Shown here piece after piece: positions 8,258-17,800 of a stretch of 64,000 nucleotides of DNA; the first letter of the stretch is position 1, and every line of letters starts with the position of its first letter. This DNA comes from Gallionellaceae bacterium (GTDB lineage: Bacteria > Pseudomonadota > Gammaproteobacteria > Burkholderiales > Thiobacillaceae): contig JAQTLU010000005.1 of assembly GCA_028714735.1 (NCBI GenBank), forward strand, positions 151,702 to 215,701. Direction: 5' to 3'. The notes beneath the pieces were generated by a model, which worked only from the letters and a program-made list of their open reading frames with translations, did not search any database and was not told the DNA's origin. The position numbers were made by a program, and so were the translations under genes.

Positions 8258-8275
8258 AGGATATCCGGATATCCT
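8258..8275. promoter_or_regulatory. Perfect 18-bp palindrome upstream of the redox operon
   Basis: AGGATATCCGGATATCCT equals its own reverse complement and starts 12 bp after the first palindrome. It contains GGATAT half-sites, which also occur in the 12-bp palindrome in the dsrA promoter (29278-29289). It could be an operator or part of a terminator for the upstream gene. Confidence 0.4.
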
Positions 8276-8288
8276 TTGCAGGATCGAC

Positions 8289-8999
8289 TCAGAACGCCAT
8301 GTAACGCGCCGAACCGGTGCGCAGTTGGACACGGGCAGTCTGGTAATCCGGACACAGGCGGGCCACCTCGCGCCAATAGGCCGGGGAATGGTTGCGCTGG
8401 CGGATATGGGCCAGTTCGTGGCAGATGACGTAGTCGATCTCGGCCTGGCTGGCCTTGACCAGGCGCCAGTTCAGGCCGACCACGCCCTTGGCCGACAGGC
8501 TGCCCCAGCGGGTGCGGGCATTGGACAGGCGCCAGGGCGGCAGCGCCAGGCCCAGGTGGCCGCACACGGCGGCCAGGCGCTCGGCAAGCACTTGCCCGGC
8601 CTGGCGGCGGTACCAAGCGGTCACTGCGTCGGCAACCTCGGCGGCCGCACACACCAGGCGCGCCCCCTCCAGCCATACCGGCCCGGCCCCGGCAGCGGGT
8701 GCAAGTGCCAGACTCAGCTCGCCGCCGAGATAAGGCAGCTTTGCGCCGTCCGCCCAGGCGGCTTCGGCCGGCCGGGGCACCAGTTGGGCCTGCAGCCAGG
8801 CGACATGCCGGGCCAGGAAGGCCTCGATCCTCGGCAGGGGCATCGCCAGCGGGGCGTTGACCTGGGCCTGGCCCTGGGCGTTGACCCGCAGGCTGAGGCT
8901 GCGCCGGGCGGAGCTGCGCTTGAGCAGGTAGTCGACGCGGCGGCCGGCCAGGTCCAGGCTGGCCATGGCCTGCTCGCGCCGGATGCGCCGACGGAACAT
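8289..8999 (-). CDS. YgjP-like M48/SprT-type metal-dependent hydrolase
   Basis: This gene encodes 236 residues starting at ATG 8999, which overlaps the plsC stop (TGATG). The zinc motif is clear in YVICHELAHIRQRNHSPAYW (HExxH plus a downstream histidine). The upstream segment ARTRWGSLSAKGVVGLNWRLV is the conserved block of this family (former DUF45). The E. coli relative YgjP has been linked to nucleotide pyrophosphate hydrolysis, but the physiological substrate is not settled. A second possible start lies 11 codons in. It is the last gene of the minus-strand operon that begins with glyQ. Confidence 0.85.
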   Translation of the reverse strand: MFRRRIRREQAMASLDLAGRRVDYLLKRSSARRSLSLRVNAQGQAQVNAPLAMPLPRIEAFLARHVAWLQAQLVPRPAEAAWADGAKLPYLGGELSLALAPAAGAGPVWLEGARLVCAAAEVADAVTAWYRRQAGQVLAERLAAVCGHLGLALPPWRLSNARTRWGSLSAKGVVGLNWRLVKASQAEIDYVICHELAHIRQRNHSPAYWREVARLCPDYQTARVQLRTGSARYMAF

Positions 9000-9712
9000 C
9001 AGAGCTTGTGCATCTCGGCCTCGATCCAGGCCTCGACTTCGCTGTTGATCGCGCCCGGCTTCTTGCCGGCGGTTTCGATGGCCGGGCCGATCGCCACGGT
9101 GATCTCGCCCGGCCGCTTCAGTAAGGCGTTCTTGGGCCACAGCCGGCCGGCGTTGTGCGCCACCGGGATGACCGGCACGCCGCTCTTGGCGGCCAGCCAG
9201 GCGCCACCGATGTTGTACTTGCCCTTTTCGCCGTGACCGACCCGGGTGCCTTCCGGAAAGATCAGCACCCAGAAGCCCTTGGCCATGCGGTCGGCGCCCT
9301 GGACCTCGATATCCCTGAGCGCCTCGCGGCCGGCCTCGCGGTCGATGGCGATCGGGCTGATCATGGCCAGGCCCCAGCCGAAGAAGGGCAGCCGCAGCAG
9401 TTCCTTCTTCAGGACGAAGGACAGGGGCGGAAAGATCAACTGGTAGGCGATGGTCTCCCAGGCCGACTGGTGCTTCGACATGACGATGGCCGGACCGGTC
9501 GCGGGCAGGTTTTCCGAGCCGACCACCCGGTAGCGGATGCCGAGGATGACGCGGGCCAGGACCATCACCGTCCGGGCCCAGATGCCGACGAACCGGTAAC
9601 GGGGTATCGGCGGCAGCAGCATGGCCGGCAGGGCGGCGACGGCGAACACGGCGGTGAAGACGATCTGGATGGCCAGGAACAGCAGGGAACGAAACAGAAT
9701 CACGAGGTACAC
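8999..9712 (-). CDS. plsC: 1-acyl-sn-glycerol-3-phosphate acyltransferase
   Basis: This gene encodes 237 residues. The enzyme adds the second acyl chain in phosphatidic acid synthesis at the inner membrane. An N-terminal hydrophobic helix is followed by the acyltransferase motifs: SKHQSAWET (an H-x4-E form of the catalytic HxxxxD/E motif), then IAIDREAG and the binding motif FPEGTRVG. The last third contains GVPVIPVAHN. It lies 18 bp after gmhB and overlaps the following metallohydrolase, an arrangement common in betaproteobacteria. Confidence 0.92.
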   Translation of the reverse strand: MYLVILFRSLLFLAIQIVFTAVFAVAALPAMLLPPIPRYRFVGIWARTVMVLARVILGIRYRVVGSENLPATGPAIVMSKHQSAWETIAYQLIFPPLSFVLKKELLRLPFFGWGLAMISPIAIDREAGREALRDIEVQGADRMAKGFWVLIFPEGTRVGHGEKGKYNIGGAWLAAKSGVPVIPVAHNAGRLWPKNALLKRPGEITVAIGPAIETAGKKPGAINSEVEAWIEAEMHKL

Positions 9713-9730
9713 CCGGAAAGCGTTACTGGA

Positions 9731-10273
9731 TCACGCGGCTTGTTCGATCAAGGCGCGGACTACCGCATCGAGGTTGTCGTAGACGTCCACGCCCTCCGGC
9801 AGCGGGCCCGAGGCCAGCGTGCGTTTACCCTTGCCGGTGCGCACCAGGATGGGCCGCGCGCCCACTTCAATGGCTGCCTGAAGGTCGCGCAGGGCATCGC
9901 CGACCGCGGGCACCCCGGTCAGGTCCATGTGATAGCGGTTGGCGATATCGTGGAACAGGCCCGCCTTTGGCTTGCGGCACTGGCAACCGGCATCGGCCGG
10001 ATGCGGACACAGGAAGACCGCATCGATGCGGCCGCCCGCCATCGCCACCATCTTGTGCATCTTGGTGTGGATGCGATTGAGCACTTCCATGCAGAACAGG
10101 CCGCGACCGAGCCCGGACTGGTTGGAGGCGACCACCACCCGGTAACCGGCCTGGTTCAGATGCGCGATCGCCTCCAGGCTGCCGGGGATCGGCTTCCATT
10201 CTTCAGGCGATTTGATGAACTGGTCGGAGTCATGATTGATGACCCCGTCGCGGTCCAGGATAACGAGTTTCAT
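9731..10273 (-). CDS. gmhB: D-glycero-beta-D-manno-heptose-1,7-bisphosphate 7-phosphatase
   Basis: This gene encodes 180 residues. The enzyme removes the 7-phosphate in the ADP-heptose pathway that supplies the LPS inner core. It is a HAD-family phosphatase: the nucleophile motif is ILDRDGVIN near the start, motif II is VVVASNQSG, and the zinc-binding loop typical of GmhB is CPHPADAGCQCRKP. The late motif VGDALRDLQAA supplies metal ligands. The length is normal. It lies between a diguanylate cyclase-like gene and plsC. Confidence 0.93.
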   Translation of the reverse strand: MKLVILDRDGVINHDSDQFIKSPEEWKPIPGSLEAIAHLNQAGYRVVVASNQSGLGRGLFCMEVLNRIHTKMHKMVAMAGGRIDAVFLCPHPADAGCQCRKPKAGLFHDIANRYHMDLTGVPAVGDALRDLQAAIEVGARPILVRTGKGKRTLASGPLPEGVDVYDNLDAVVRALIEQAA

Positions 10274-10338
10274 GGCGGCTCGGCGACTGTACTTGAGCTA
10301 TTGTGCCTGCTGCATGACATCGGATTCAAGGCTTCTCT

Positions 10339-11523
10339 TCAGGAAGCCGTCTCGACCCGGTTGCGGCCATTGTACTTGGCCGCGGAAACGGCCTCGTCCG
10401 CCCGCCGCAGGAGGACGTTGAGCGGCTCGGCCGAATGCCTTTGCGCCACGCCCACGCTGACCGTGAAATGGATCGCCACTTCGGCGATGGCCACCGGCAT
10501 GCGCTGGCATTCCGCGCGCACCCGCTCGGCCACCCCGGTCGCCTCGGCCAGCCTGGTATCGGGCAGCAGGACAACGAACACCTCGCCGCCCAGGCGGGCC
10601 AGGAAGTGCGGCCGCCCCAGCACCGCAGCGCAGACCGATACCAGCGCCTTCAGCACATCGTCACCACGCATGTGGCCGTAGGTGCTGTTCAACTGCCTGA
10701 AATAGTCGACATCGAGCAACAGCAGGGAAAGCGGCTGTTGCTTCACTTCCGCATCGATAAACAGTTGGCTGGCGGCCTCGAACAGGGTCGTGCGGTTGGC
10801 GACGCCGGTGGTTTCGTCCTGATCGGCCCGTTGCCGCAGCACCTCCTCAAGGCGGCGACGCACCTCGGCCTCGCTCTCCAGGCGCTCATTCGCGGCCCTG
10901 AGCACGGCATGATCGCAAAAGGTCTTGCGCATCACGATACTGGACCGCCAGGCCACCATCGCCCCCAGTATGTTGGTGACCAGCAGCATGGCCATCAGGG
11001 TCATCAACTGGCCGAGCAACAGGTTGAAATGGACCAGGGTCACCAGCAGGAAGGCCACGCTGGCCGACACCGAGGCGACCAGCGCGTAGAGGTAACGGTT
11101 GGGGATGAAGACGTAGACCCCCAGCAGCATGGCCATCATGCCCATGCCATGGACGCCGTAATCGACCGGCACCAGCATGATCTTCCAGACGAAGGCGGCC
11201 AGCGCGAATACCACCACCACGGAGGGTATCAAGCCGTTGACCAGTTTCCGCCACCACGGCCTGGCCATCAGGGCGGCCGAGAGGCCGACAATGCAGACGA
11301 CCAGGCGGTTGAGCAGGACCAGCCAGTAATCGGGTTGGTCGGCCATCACCACCCAGTCGGTGATCGCGAACATCAGGTAGAACAGCGCCGATACGAAGAT
11401 CGCCTGGCGGGTGTCCTGTATCCAGCCTTCCTTGATGTTGTCGCGGAACTGCCGCTCGGTTTCCGGAAAGAGGAACTCCGCCGTCAGGCGGTCCAACCGG
11501 TAGATATCGGACAGATTAACCAT
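10339..11523 (-). CDS. Membrane GGDEF-domain protein with degenerate GGEVF signature
   Basis: This gene encodes 394 residues. Five or six hydrophobic helices occupy about residues 35-190, then comes a short coiled stretch (215-240) and a GGDEF domain (about 240-390). The domain keeps the metal and substrate blocks TGVANR, LLLDVDYFRQLNSTYGH and RGDDVLKALV. The signature loop, however, reads LGGEVFVVLLP: the fourth position is V, where GG[DE]EF proteins have E. This may make it a weak or inactive diguanylate cyclase, or a c-di-GMP/GTP sensor. It lies 18 bp after glyS, in the same operon direction. Confidence 0.85.
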   Translation of the reverse strand: MVNLSDIYRLDRLTAEFLFPETERQFRDNIKEGWIQDTRQAIFVSALFYLMFAITDWVVMADQPDYWLVLLNRLVVCIVGLSAALMARPWWRKLVNGLIPSVVVVFALAAFVWKIMLVPVDYGVHGMGMMAMLLGVYVFIPNRYLYALVASVSASVAFLLVTLVHFNLLLGQLMTLMAMLLVTNILGAMVAWRSSIVMRKTFCDHAVLRAANERLESEAEVRRRLEEVLRQRADQDETTGVANRTTLFEAASQLFIDAEVKQQPLSLLLLDVDYFRQLNSTYGHMRGDDVLKALVSVCAAVLGRPHFLARLGGEVFVVLLPDTRLAEATGVAERVRAECQRMPVAIAEVAIHFTVSVGVAQRHSAEPLNVLLRRADEAVSAAKYNGRNRVETAS

Positions 11524-11541
11524 GCTCCGGCGGCGTGACCA

Positions 11542-13650
11542 TCAAACCGTCAGTTCCGAGATGTCGGCGACGCTGTTCATCACCCGCGCCAGGCCGCCCA
11601 GCAGGGCCAGGCGGTTGGCCCGGATGAGCGGCTCCTCGGCCATCACCATGACCTCGTCGAAGTAGCGGTCCACCGCCGCGCGCAGACCGGCCAGGTGGGT
11701 CAGCGCCACGGTGTAGTCGAGGTTGGCCAGGGCGGTCTCGACCTCCGGCGTCACCGCAATCAGGGCCTGGTGCAGATCGGCCTCGGCGCCGTCCTGGAGC
11801 AGGGCGACGTCGACCGTGTCGCCGACCGTCCCGGCCTTCTTCAGGATGTTGCGGATGCGCTTGTTGGCGGCCGCCAGGGCGGCGGCCTCGGGCAAGGCGC
11901 GGAACCCGGCCACTGCAGCCAGGCGCGCCGGCACCCGGTCGATCCGGGTCGGCGCCTGCACCACCACGGATTCCACCTCGTCCTGCATGGCGCCACGCTC
12001 CTTGAGATAGACGCGCAGGCGATCCTGCATGAACTGGAACACGTCGACCGCGGTGCTGGCGGCGATCTCTTCCTTGTCGAAACCGGCCTGGGCCAGTTCC
12101 AGCAGGGTCTTCAGGTCGAGCGGCAGGTAGCGTTCCATAAGCATCCGGAGGATGCCCAGGGCGGCGCGGCGCAGGGCGAACGGGTCCTTGTCGCCGGTCG
12201 GGATGGCGCCGATGCCGAACATGCTGGTCAGGGTATCCAGGCGCTCGGCCAGGGCCACCGCCAGGGCGATGTTGCCGTCAGGCAGGGTGTCGCCGGCGAA
12301 CCGGGGCTTGTAATGGCTCTCGACGGCCTCGGCCACCTCGGCCGCCTCGCCGTCGTGCAAGGCGTAGTAGCGGCCCATGATGCCCTGCAGCTCGGGGAAC
12401 TCGCCGACCATGTCGGTGAGCAGGTCGGCCTTGGCCAGTTCGGCGGCGCGGCTGGCCAAAACCTCGTCGGCGCCCAGTTGCCGGGCGATCTCGCCGGCCA
12501 GTTTCATCAGCCGGCGCACGCGGGCGCCCTGGCTGCCCAGCTTGTTGTGGTAGACCACCCGGTCGAGGGCCTCGACCCGCGAGGCCAGGGTCCGCTTGCG
12601 GTCCTGGTCGAAGAAGAACTTGGCGTCGGCCAGGCGCGGCCGCACCACGCGCTCGTTGCCGCCGATCACCAGGGACGGGTCAGCCGGGCGGATGTTGGAG
12701 ACGATCAGGAAACGGTTGGTCAGGTGGCCCTCGGCATCCAGGAGCGGGAAGTACTTCTGGTTCGCCTTCATGGTCAGGATCAGGCACTCCTGCGGCACCT
12801 GCAGATACTCCTCCTCGAACTGGCACAGGAGGACGTTGGGCCGTTCGACCAGAGCGGTCACCTCGTCGAGCAGGGCGGCATCCTCGATCGGCCGGGCATC
12901 GCCGGCCTCGGCGGCCACGGCATCGAGCTGGCGGGCGATCTCGTCGCGACGCTTGTCGAAGCTCGGGATCACGGCGCCCTCGCCTTCCATCTGGGCCTCG
13001 TAGCTGTCGGCCGCCTTGATGGCGACGGTCGGGCTGGCCGCCTCGAAGCGGTGGCCCTGGGTGACCCGGCCGGCGGTGAGGCCGAGCACCGAGACCGGCA
13101 CCACGTCGGCGCCGTGCAGGGCGACCAGGGCATGGGCGGGACGGACGAAGTTGACGCTGGTCCAGCCGTCGGCGAGCTGGTAGGTCATCACCTTGGGGAT
13201 GGGCAGTTTGGCCAGGGCCTCGTCGAGTGCAGTTTTCAGACCCCCTGGGAGATCCATGCCTGGCTTCAGAATATCTAAGAACAACGCTTCCGCCTTACCG
13301 TCTAAGGCGCACCTAAGGAGTGGCATGTTGTCCGCATCGTAGCCGAGCGGGGCGAGTTTCTTCAAAAGCGCTGGCGTTGGCTGTCTATTGGCATCTAGGC
13401 CCACGCTGACAGGCATCAGCTTCTGGCTAACCTGCTTGTCGGCGGCCTGGCCGGCGACGTTGGCGATATGCGCAGCCAGGCGGCGTGGCGAGGCGTAGGG
13501 CGTGACCACGGCATCGGCGGCGACCAGGCCCTGGGCCTTGAGCGATTCGAACAGGGTATTGGAGAAGGCCTCGCCCAGCCGCTTCAGCGCCTTGGGCGGC
13601 AGTTCCTCGACAAACAGTTCAACCAGCAGGTTCTTGGTGGTCATGGTCAT
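11542..13650 (-). CDS. glyS: Glycyl-tRNA synthetase beta subunit
   Basis: This gene encodes 702 residues, the usual length. With GlyQ it charges tRNA-Gly. The N-terminus NLLVELFVEELPPKALKRLG and the blocks HRFEAASP and ERLDTLTSMFGIGAIPTGDKDPFALRR are typical of the family. The start at 13650 overlaps a 37-codon ORF as ATGA; GAGGTGG lies just upstream. Odd feature: between about 13230 and 13440 (residues 71-140) the codons change sharply to AGA, AGG, CTA, TTA and CCA, which are rare in the rest of the gene. The protein still looks continuous there. Confidence 0.95.
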   Translation of the reverse strand: MTMTTKNLLVELFVEELPPKALKRLGEAFSNTLFESLKAQGLVAADAVVTPYASPRRLAAHIANVAGQAADKQVSQKLMPVSVGLDANRQPTPALLKKLAPLGYDADNMPLLRCALDGKAEALFLDILKPGMDLPGGLKTALDEALAKLPIPKVMTYQLADGWTSVNFVRPAHALVALHGADVVPVSVLGLTAGRVTQGHRFEAASPTVAIKAADSYEAQMEGEGAVIPSFDKRRDEIARQLDAVAAEAGDARPIEDAALLDEVTALVERPNVLLCQFEEEYLQVPQECLILTMKANQKYFPLLDAEGHLTNRFLIVSNIRPADPSLVIGGNERVVRPRLADAKFFFDQDRKRTLASRVEALDRVVYHNKLGSQGARVRRLMKLAGEIARQLGADEVLASRAAELAKADLLTDMVGEFPELQGIMGRYYALHDGEAAEVAEAVESHYKPRFAGDTLPDGNIALAVALAERLDTLTSMFGIGAIPTGDKDPFALRRAALGILRMLMERYLPLDLKTLLELAQAGFDKEEIAASTAVDVFQFMQDRLRVYLKERGAMQDEVESVVVQAPTRIDRVPARLAAVAGFRALPEAAALAAANKRIRNILKKAGTVGDTVDVALLQDGAEADLHQALIAVTPEVETALANLDYTVALTHLAGLRAAVDRYFDEVMVMAEEPLIRANRLALLGGLARVMNSVADISELTV

Positions 13651-13760
13651 TCGGCCACCTCTACAACCATCATCATTATTTCATTCTCGACATGTCTGTG
13701 GCCGGCGGCATTCATGGCCGGGCGCATCCCCACTGCGTGGGGCCCCTGCTTCCTATTCAT
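13647..13760 (-). CDS. 37-codon ORF coupled to both glyQ and glyS
   Basis: The ATG at 13760 overlaps the glyQ stop as ATGA, and its own TGA overlaps the glyS ATG at 13650 as ATGA. The frame is open throughout. The peptide starts [17 protein letters not shown] and ends [12 protein letters not shown]; it has no similarity I recognise. The 5' part of the ORF contains a hairpin (CCCCAC-GCA-GTGGGG). It could be a real small protein, or a reading frame that merely carries ribosomes from glyQ to glyS. Because the glyS ribosome site GAGGTGG lies inside it, translation through it would affect glyS initiation. Confidence 0.45.
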   Translation of the reverse strand: MNRKQGPHAVGMRPAMNAAGHRHVENEIMMMVVEVAE

Positions 13761-14701
13761 GCCGCCACCTTCTTCTCGTTCTGCTTCTCGTTCTGCTTCT
13801 CGATCTGGGCCAGCACTTCCTCGGCCCAGGCCCTGGGCGCCATCGGGAAACCCAGGCGGGCACGCGAGTCGAGGTAGCTCTGGGCCACGCTGCGGGCCAG
13901 GTTGCGGATGCGGCCGATGTAGGCGGCGCGCTCGGTCACCGAGATGGCGCCGCGGGCGTCGAGCAGGTTGAAGGTGTGGCCGGCCTTGAGCACCTGCTCG
14001 TAGGCCGGCAGGGCCAGTTGCTGCTCCATCAAATGCTTGGCCTGGCGTTCGTGGGCGTTGAAGGCGGTGAGCAGGAATTCCACGTCGCTGTGCTCGAAGT
14101 TGTAGGTCGACTGCTCGACCTCGTTCTGGTGGAACACGGCCCCATAGCTGACGCCGGGCGCGTATTCGAGGTCGAACACGTTCTCGACCCCTTGCAGGTA
14201 CATGGCCAGGCGCTCCAGGCCGTAGGTGATCTCGCCGGTGATCGGCTTGCACTCGATGCCGCCGACCTGCTGGAAATAGGTGAACTGGGTCACTTCCATG
14301 CCGTTCAGCCAGACCTCCCAGCCCAGGCCCCAGGCGCCCAGGGTGGGGTTCTCCCAGTCGTCCTCGACGAAGCGGATGTCGTTCTGTTTCAGGTCGAAGC
14401 CGAGGGCTTCGAGGGAGCCGAGATACAGCTCCAGGATGTTTTCCGGGGCCGGCTTCAACACCACCTGGAACTGGTAATAGTGCTGCAAACGGTTCGGGTT
14501 CTCGCCGTAGCGGCCGTCCTTGGGCCGGCGGCTGGGCTGCACGTAGGCGGCCTTCCAGGGCTCGGGGCCGAGGGCGCGCAGGAAGGTGGCGGTATGGCTG
14601 GTGCCGGCGCCGACCTCGAGGTCGTAGGGCTGCAGGATGACGCAGCCTTTATCCCCCCAGAACTTCTGGAGGGTCATGATGATGTCCTGGAATGCGGGCA
14701 T
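13757..14701 (-). CDS. glyQ: Glycyl-tRNA synthetase alpha subunit
   Basis: This gene encodes 314 residues. It is the catalytic subunit that, with GlyS, aminoacylates tRNA-Gly. The hallmark blocks are present: [17 protein letters not shown] at the start, [39 protein letters not shown], and [14 protein letters not shown]. The C-terminus is extended by a short Glu/Lys/Asn-Gln repeat ([14 protein letters not shown]). It is the first gene of the minus-strand operon. The start faces the divergent giant-protein gene across about 165 bp that must hold both promoters. Confidence 0.95.
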   Translation of the reverse strand: MPAFQDIIMTLQKFWGDKGCVILQPYDLEVGAGTSHTATFLRALGPEPWKAAYVQPSRRPKDGRYGENPNRLQHYYQFQVVLKPAPENILELYLGSLEALGFDLKQNDIRFVEDDWENPTLGAWGLGWEVWLNGMEVTQFTYFQQVGGIECKPITGEITYGLERLAMYLQGVENVFDLEYAPGVSYGAVFHQNEVEQSTYNFEHSDVEFLLTAFNAHERQAKHLMEQQLALPAYEQVLKAGHTFNLLDARGAISVTERAAYIGRIRNLARSVAQSYLDSRARLGFPMAPRAWAEEVLAQIEKQNEKQNEKKVAA

Positions 14702-14867
14702 GGTGCTGTTTATCTTGAAGAAGGGCGTGATTTTAGCGCCTGAGGCCCGATTCCATGAACCACTGTTCGCTTGCCAGCCGGAATAAGCTGGCTAAATTTA
14801 GATTCGCAGGTCCGCTTTGATCGTAAAGGCGGTAATGAGCCGGGCCTGGTCCATAAAGGGGATGATC

Positions 14868-17800
14868 ATGCTACGGGTGTCCAGGTTCCGCCGCTGCGTA
14901 CAGTCTTTCACCATCCTGCTGGCCCTGTTGCTCGCCATCCCGGCCAGCGCCGCCAGCCTGACCCCGGAAAAGTCCGCGATCACGGTCGGCGAGACCACCT
15001 ACGTCAAGCTCGACTCCGGTTCGGCCTTCGCCGTGCAGTGGTCGGCCAGCCCGGAACTGCAGATCCTCGCCTCCGACAGCGACGGCGCCACGGTCAAGGG
15101 CGTTTCGGCCGGCAGCGCAACCGTCAACGCAAAATGGCTGATGGGCAAGAAGTCGACCCAGATCACCGTTACCGGGCCCGGCGCCAGCAAGGACGGCCAG
15201 ACCGACGACCAGGCCGTCAAACTGGAGGGCATGGCCCGCGCCATGGGCATGCCCGAGCTCGATGCCCGCATCGCCCGCATGCTGTTCGAGGTGAATACCG
15301 GCAAGCGTTCGCCCAAGCAGTTCTACGAAGGCCTGGCCGCCGCCGGCGGCAAGATGACCGACGTAATCCGGGTCCGCTCGACCCTGGTGGATAACCCCGA
15401 CCAGTCGTTCACCCGCCAGATCATGGGGCCGACCTATTCGGAAAACGGCACCCCGGTCGAGGAAAAGATCCTGACCTGGCGGCGCGCGGAGACCCTGGCC
15501 GCCATCGACGAGGTGGTCAAGCAGTTCATCGACGCCGGCCGCATCCCGGCCAACGGCTTCGATCTGATCATCTCCCACGTCGGCAAATGGGCCAACCAGG
15601 CCGACCGCTCGCTCACCTTCACCGGCGACATCGACTTCAGCTTCGTCAGCAACGACACCGCCCTGGTCGAGGCCATGAAGCAGGCCTACGCCGAGGTCAT
15701 CAAGCGGCGCACCAAACTTGACCAGATCGCCATCGACTCGGTCGCCACGGCGCACGGCAAGGCCGGCCTGGAGGTCTACATCGGCCGCCACGGCATGGCC
15801 TTCGCCGAAGAGCAGATGAAGATCAACGAGGTGGTCGACATGAGTACCGGCGGCCGCACCAAGGAGGATCTCAACCAGGTCGCCAAACGTCTGACCACCG
15901 AACGCCAGCTGGCCGATGCGGCCGGGGTTGAGACCCAGCAGCCGGTACTCAATACCGAACCCGGCCTGTCCATGGAGATGGCGCGCCACTTCCAGCACGA
16001 CATCGTCGAATCGAAGATATTCGACGTCACCAATGCCGTGGTCAAGGCCGCCAAGTACCTGGACCGCAGCTACAAGGCCCTGGACAAGGCCGGCGGGCAG
16101 CCGGCCGACGCCGGCCTGGCCGACTTCGCCAAGCGGGTCACCGAGCTGGCCAACACCAAACCGCAGACCAAGGCCGTGCGCGACACCATGATGCAGCTCA
16201 TCTCCGACCAGATGGGCAGCCCGCCCCGTACAGTCTGGGACATGGGCACCAACAAGCTGGTCCTGACCATCGACGCCGGCGCGGTCGAGCGTTTCCACCA
16301 GAGTGCCACCAAGGCCTTGTGGGACACCGTCCGCCAGGGCTCGACCACCCGCACCAACGAGCTCGACCAGCGCCTGCGCGACCTGCTCGACCGCCAGAAG
16401 AAGGGCGACAAGGTCGACGAGGACGTCGCCAAGCTGCGCCAGGAGATGGTCGACCTGGTCGACATGGTCGAGGCCGAGATCAAGGCCGCCCATGGCGCCG
16501 ACATCCCGATCGAGGTGCAGACCAACAACGCCAAGGTGCGGGCGATGCTGGACACCCTGAGCAAGCGCTTCGGGGTCAAGAACCTGAGCGCGGACGAACT
16601 CAAGGACAAGAAATTCGTCGAGGAACTGCTCAAGGCCCAGGCCGCCCATCCCGACCCGTCCAGGCTCCGGATGCTGACCGGCTACATCATGGACCGCACG
16701 GCACGGACGGCCGAGTTGTCCATGTCCGGGGTCGAGAAGACCAACCAGTTGCTCGACATCATCGACGACCGGCTGCTGGGCCCCCTGCGCGGCGATTCCG
16801 ATTTCGCCGAGTTCGAGGCCGAGATGGTGCAGGTCCGTCAGGCCAACATGGACCCGCGCCTGCGCTCCGAGGCCATGGGTCGTCTGTCGACCGTGAAGAC
16901 CAAGGTGGCGAGCGCGATCAAGGGGACCAACCTGTACCTGAACGAGAAGCTGCAGGCCACTGCCGCCGGCCGCCAGGGCATGAAGTTCATGATGGTGTAC
17001 GGCCTGGTCGACGAGATGCAGTCCTATCGCGACGCCTTCAACGACCAGGGCTGGGGCGGCTTTGCCACCGAGATATTCAAGCGCCGCATCCCGTTCGGCG
17101 GCGCAGTCGAGAGCGCGGTCATGGGCAACACCCTGCGCGCCGGCTGGGACGTGGTCACCACCCTGATCCCGCCCCTGGGCCTGCCCGAGGCGGCCTATGG
17201 CCTGGGCACCATGATCGGCACCCAGGTCAAGTCGACCTACTGGAGCGAGCAGCTCGCCCTGTTCACCGACGGCCTGTACGCCGACGCCATCTTCAAGATC
17301 GAGGATGAGCAGCAGTATGAGAAAACCAAGGTGAACGTCTACCGCCTGGTGCGCACCTTCTACCGCGAGATGCCGCTCGACCTGCACCGCTTTGCCGAGA
17401 TGCGCAAGGACCAGGTCGAGGCCCTGAGCAAGGAGGTCGAGAAAGGCCACGTCAATTGGCAGGCCTACAAGGACAACTTCAACGGCCTGACTGAATGGCT
17501 CGACGTCGACGCCACGCTGAAAGCGAATCTGGCCGCCAGCGATCCCGCCCTGATGCTCCTGGAGGAGATGGCCAACCACCCGGCCGTGGGCCCGAAACTG
17601 ATGGATCGCCTGGCCGAGAAGGGCCTGGCCCGCTGGGAACAGGTCAAGCTCGGCTATGTCACCAAGCTGATCAAGCACCTGGAAGACCGCAAGCAGGCCG
17701 ACGACGCCCTCGGCCGCGGCGCACTGCCCGAACTGTTCGCCGAGCTGCGCAAGGTCGCCGCCGACCTCGGCATCGAGGACGAGGTGATGCTGGGCCTCGA

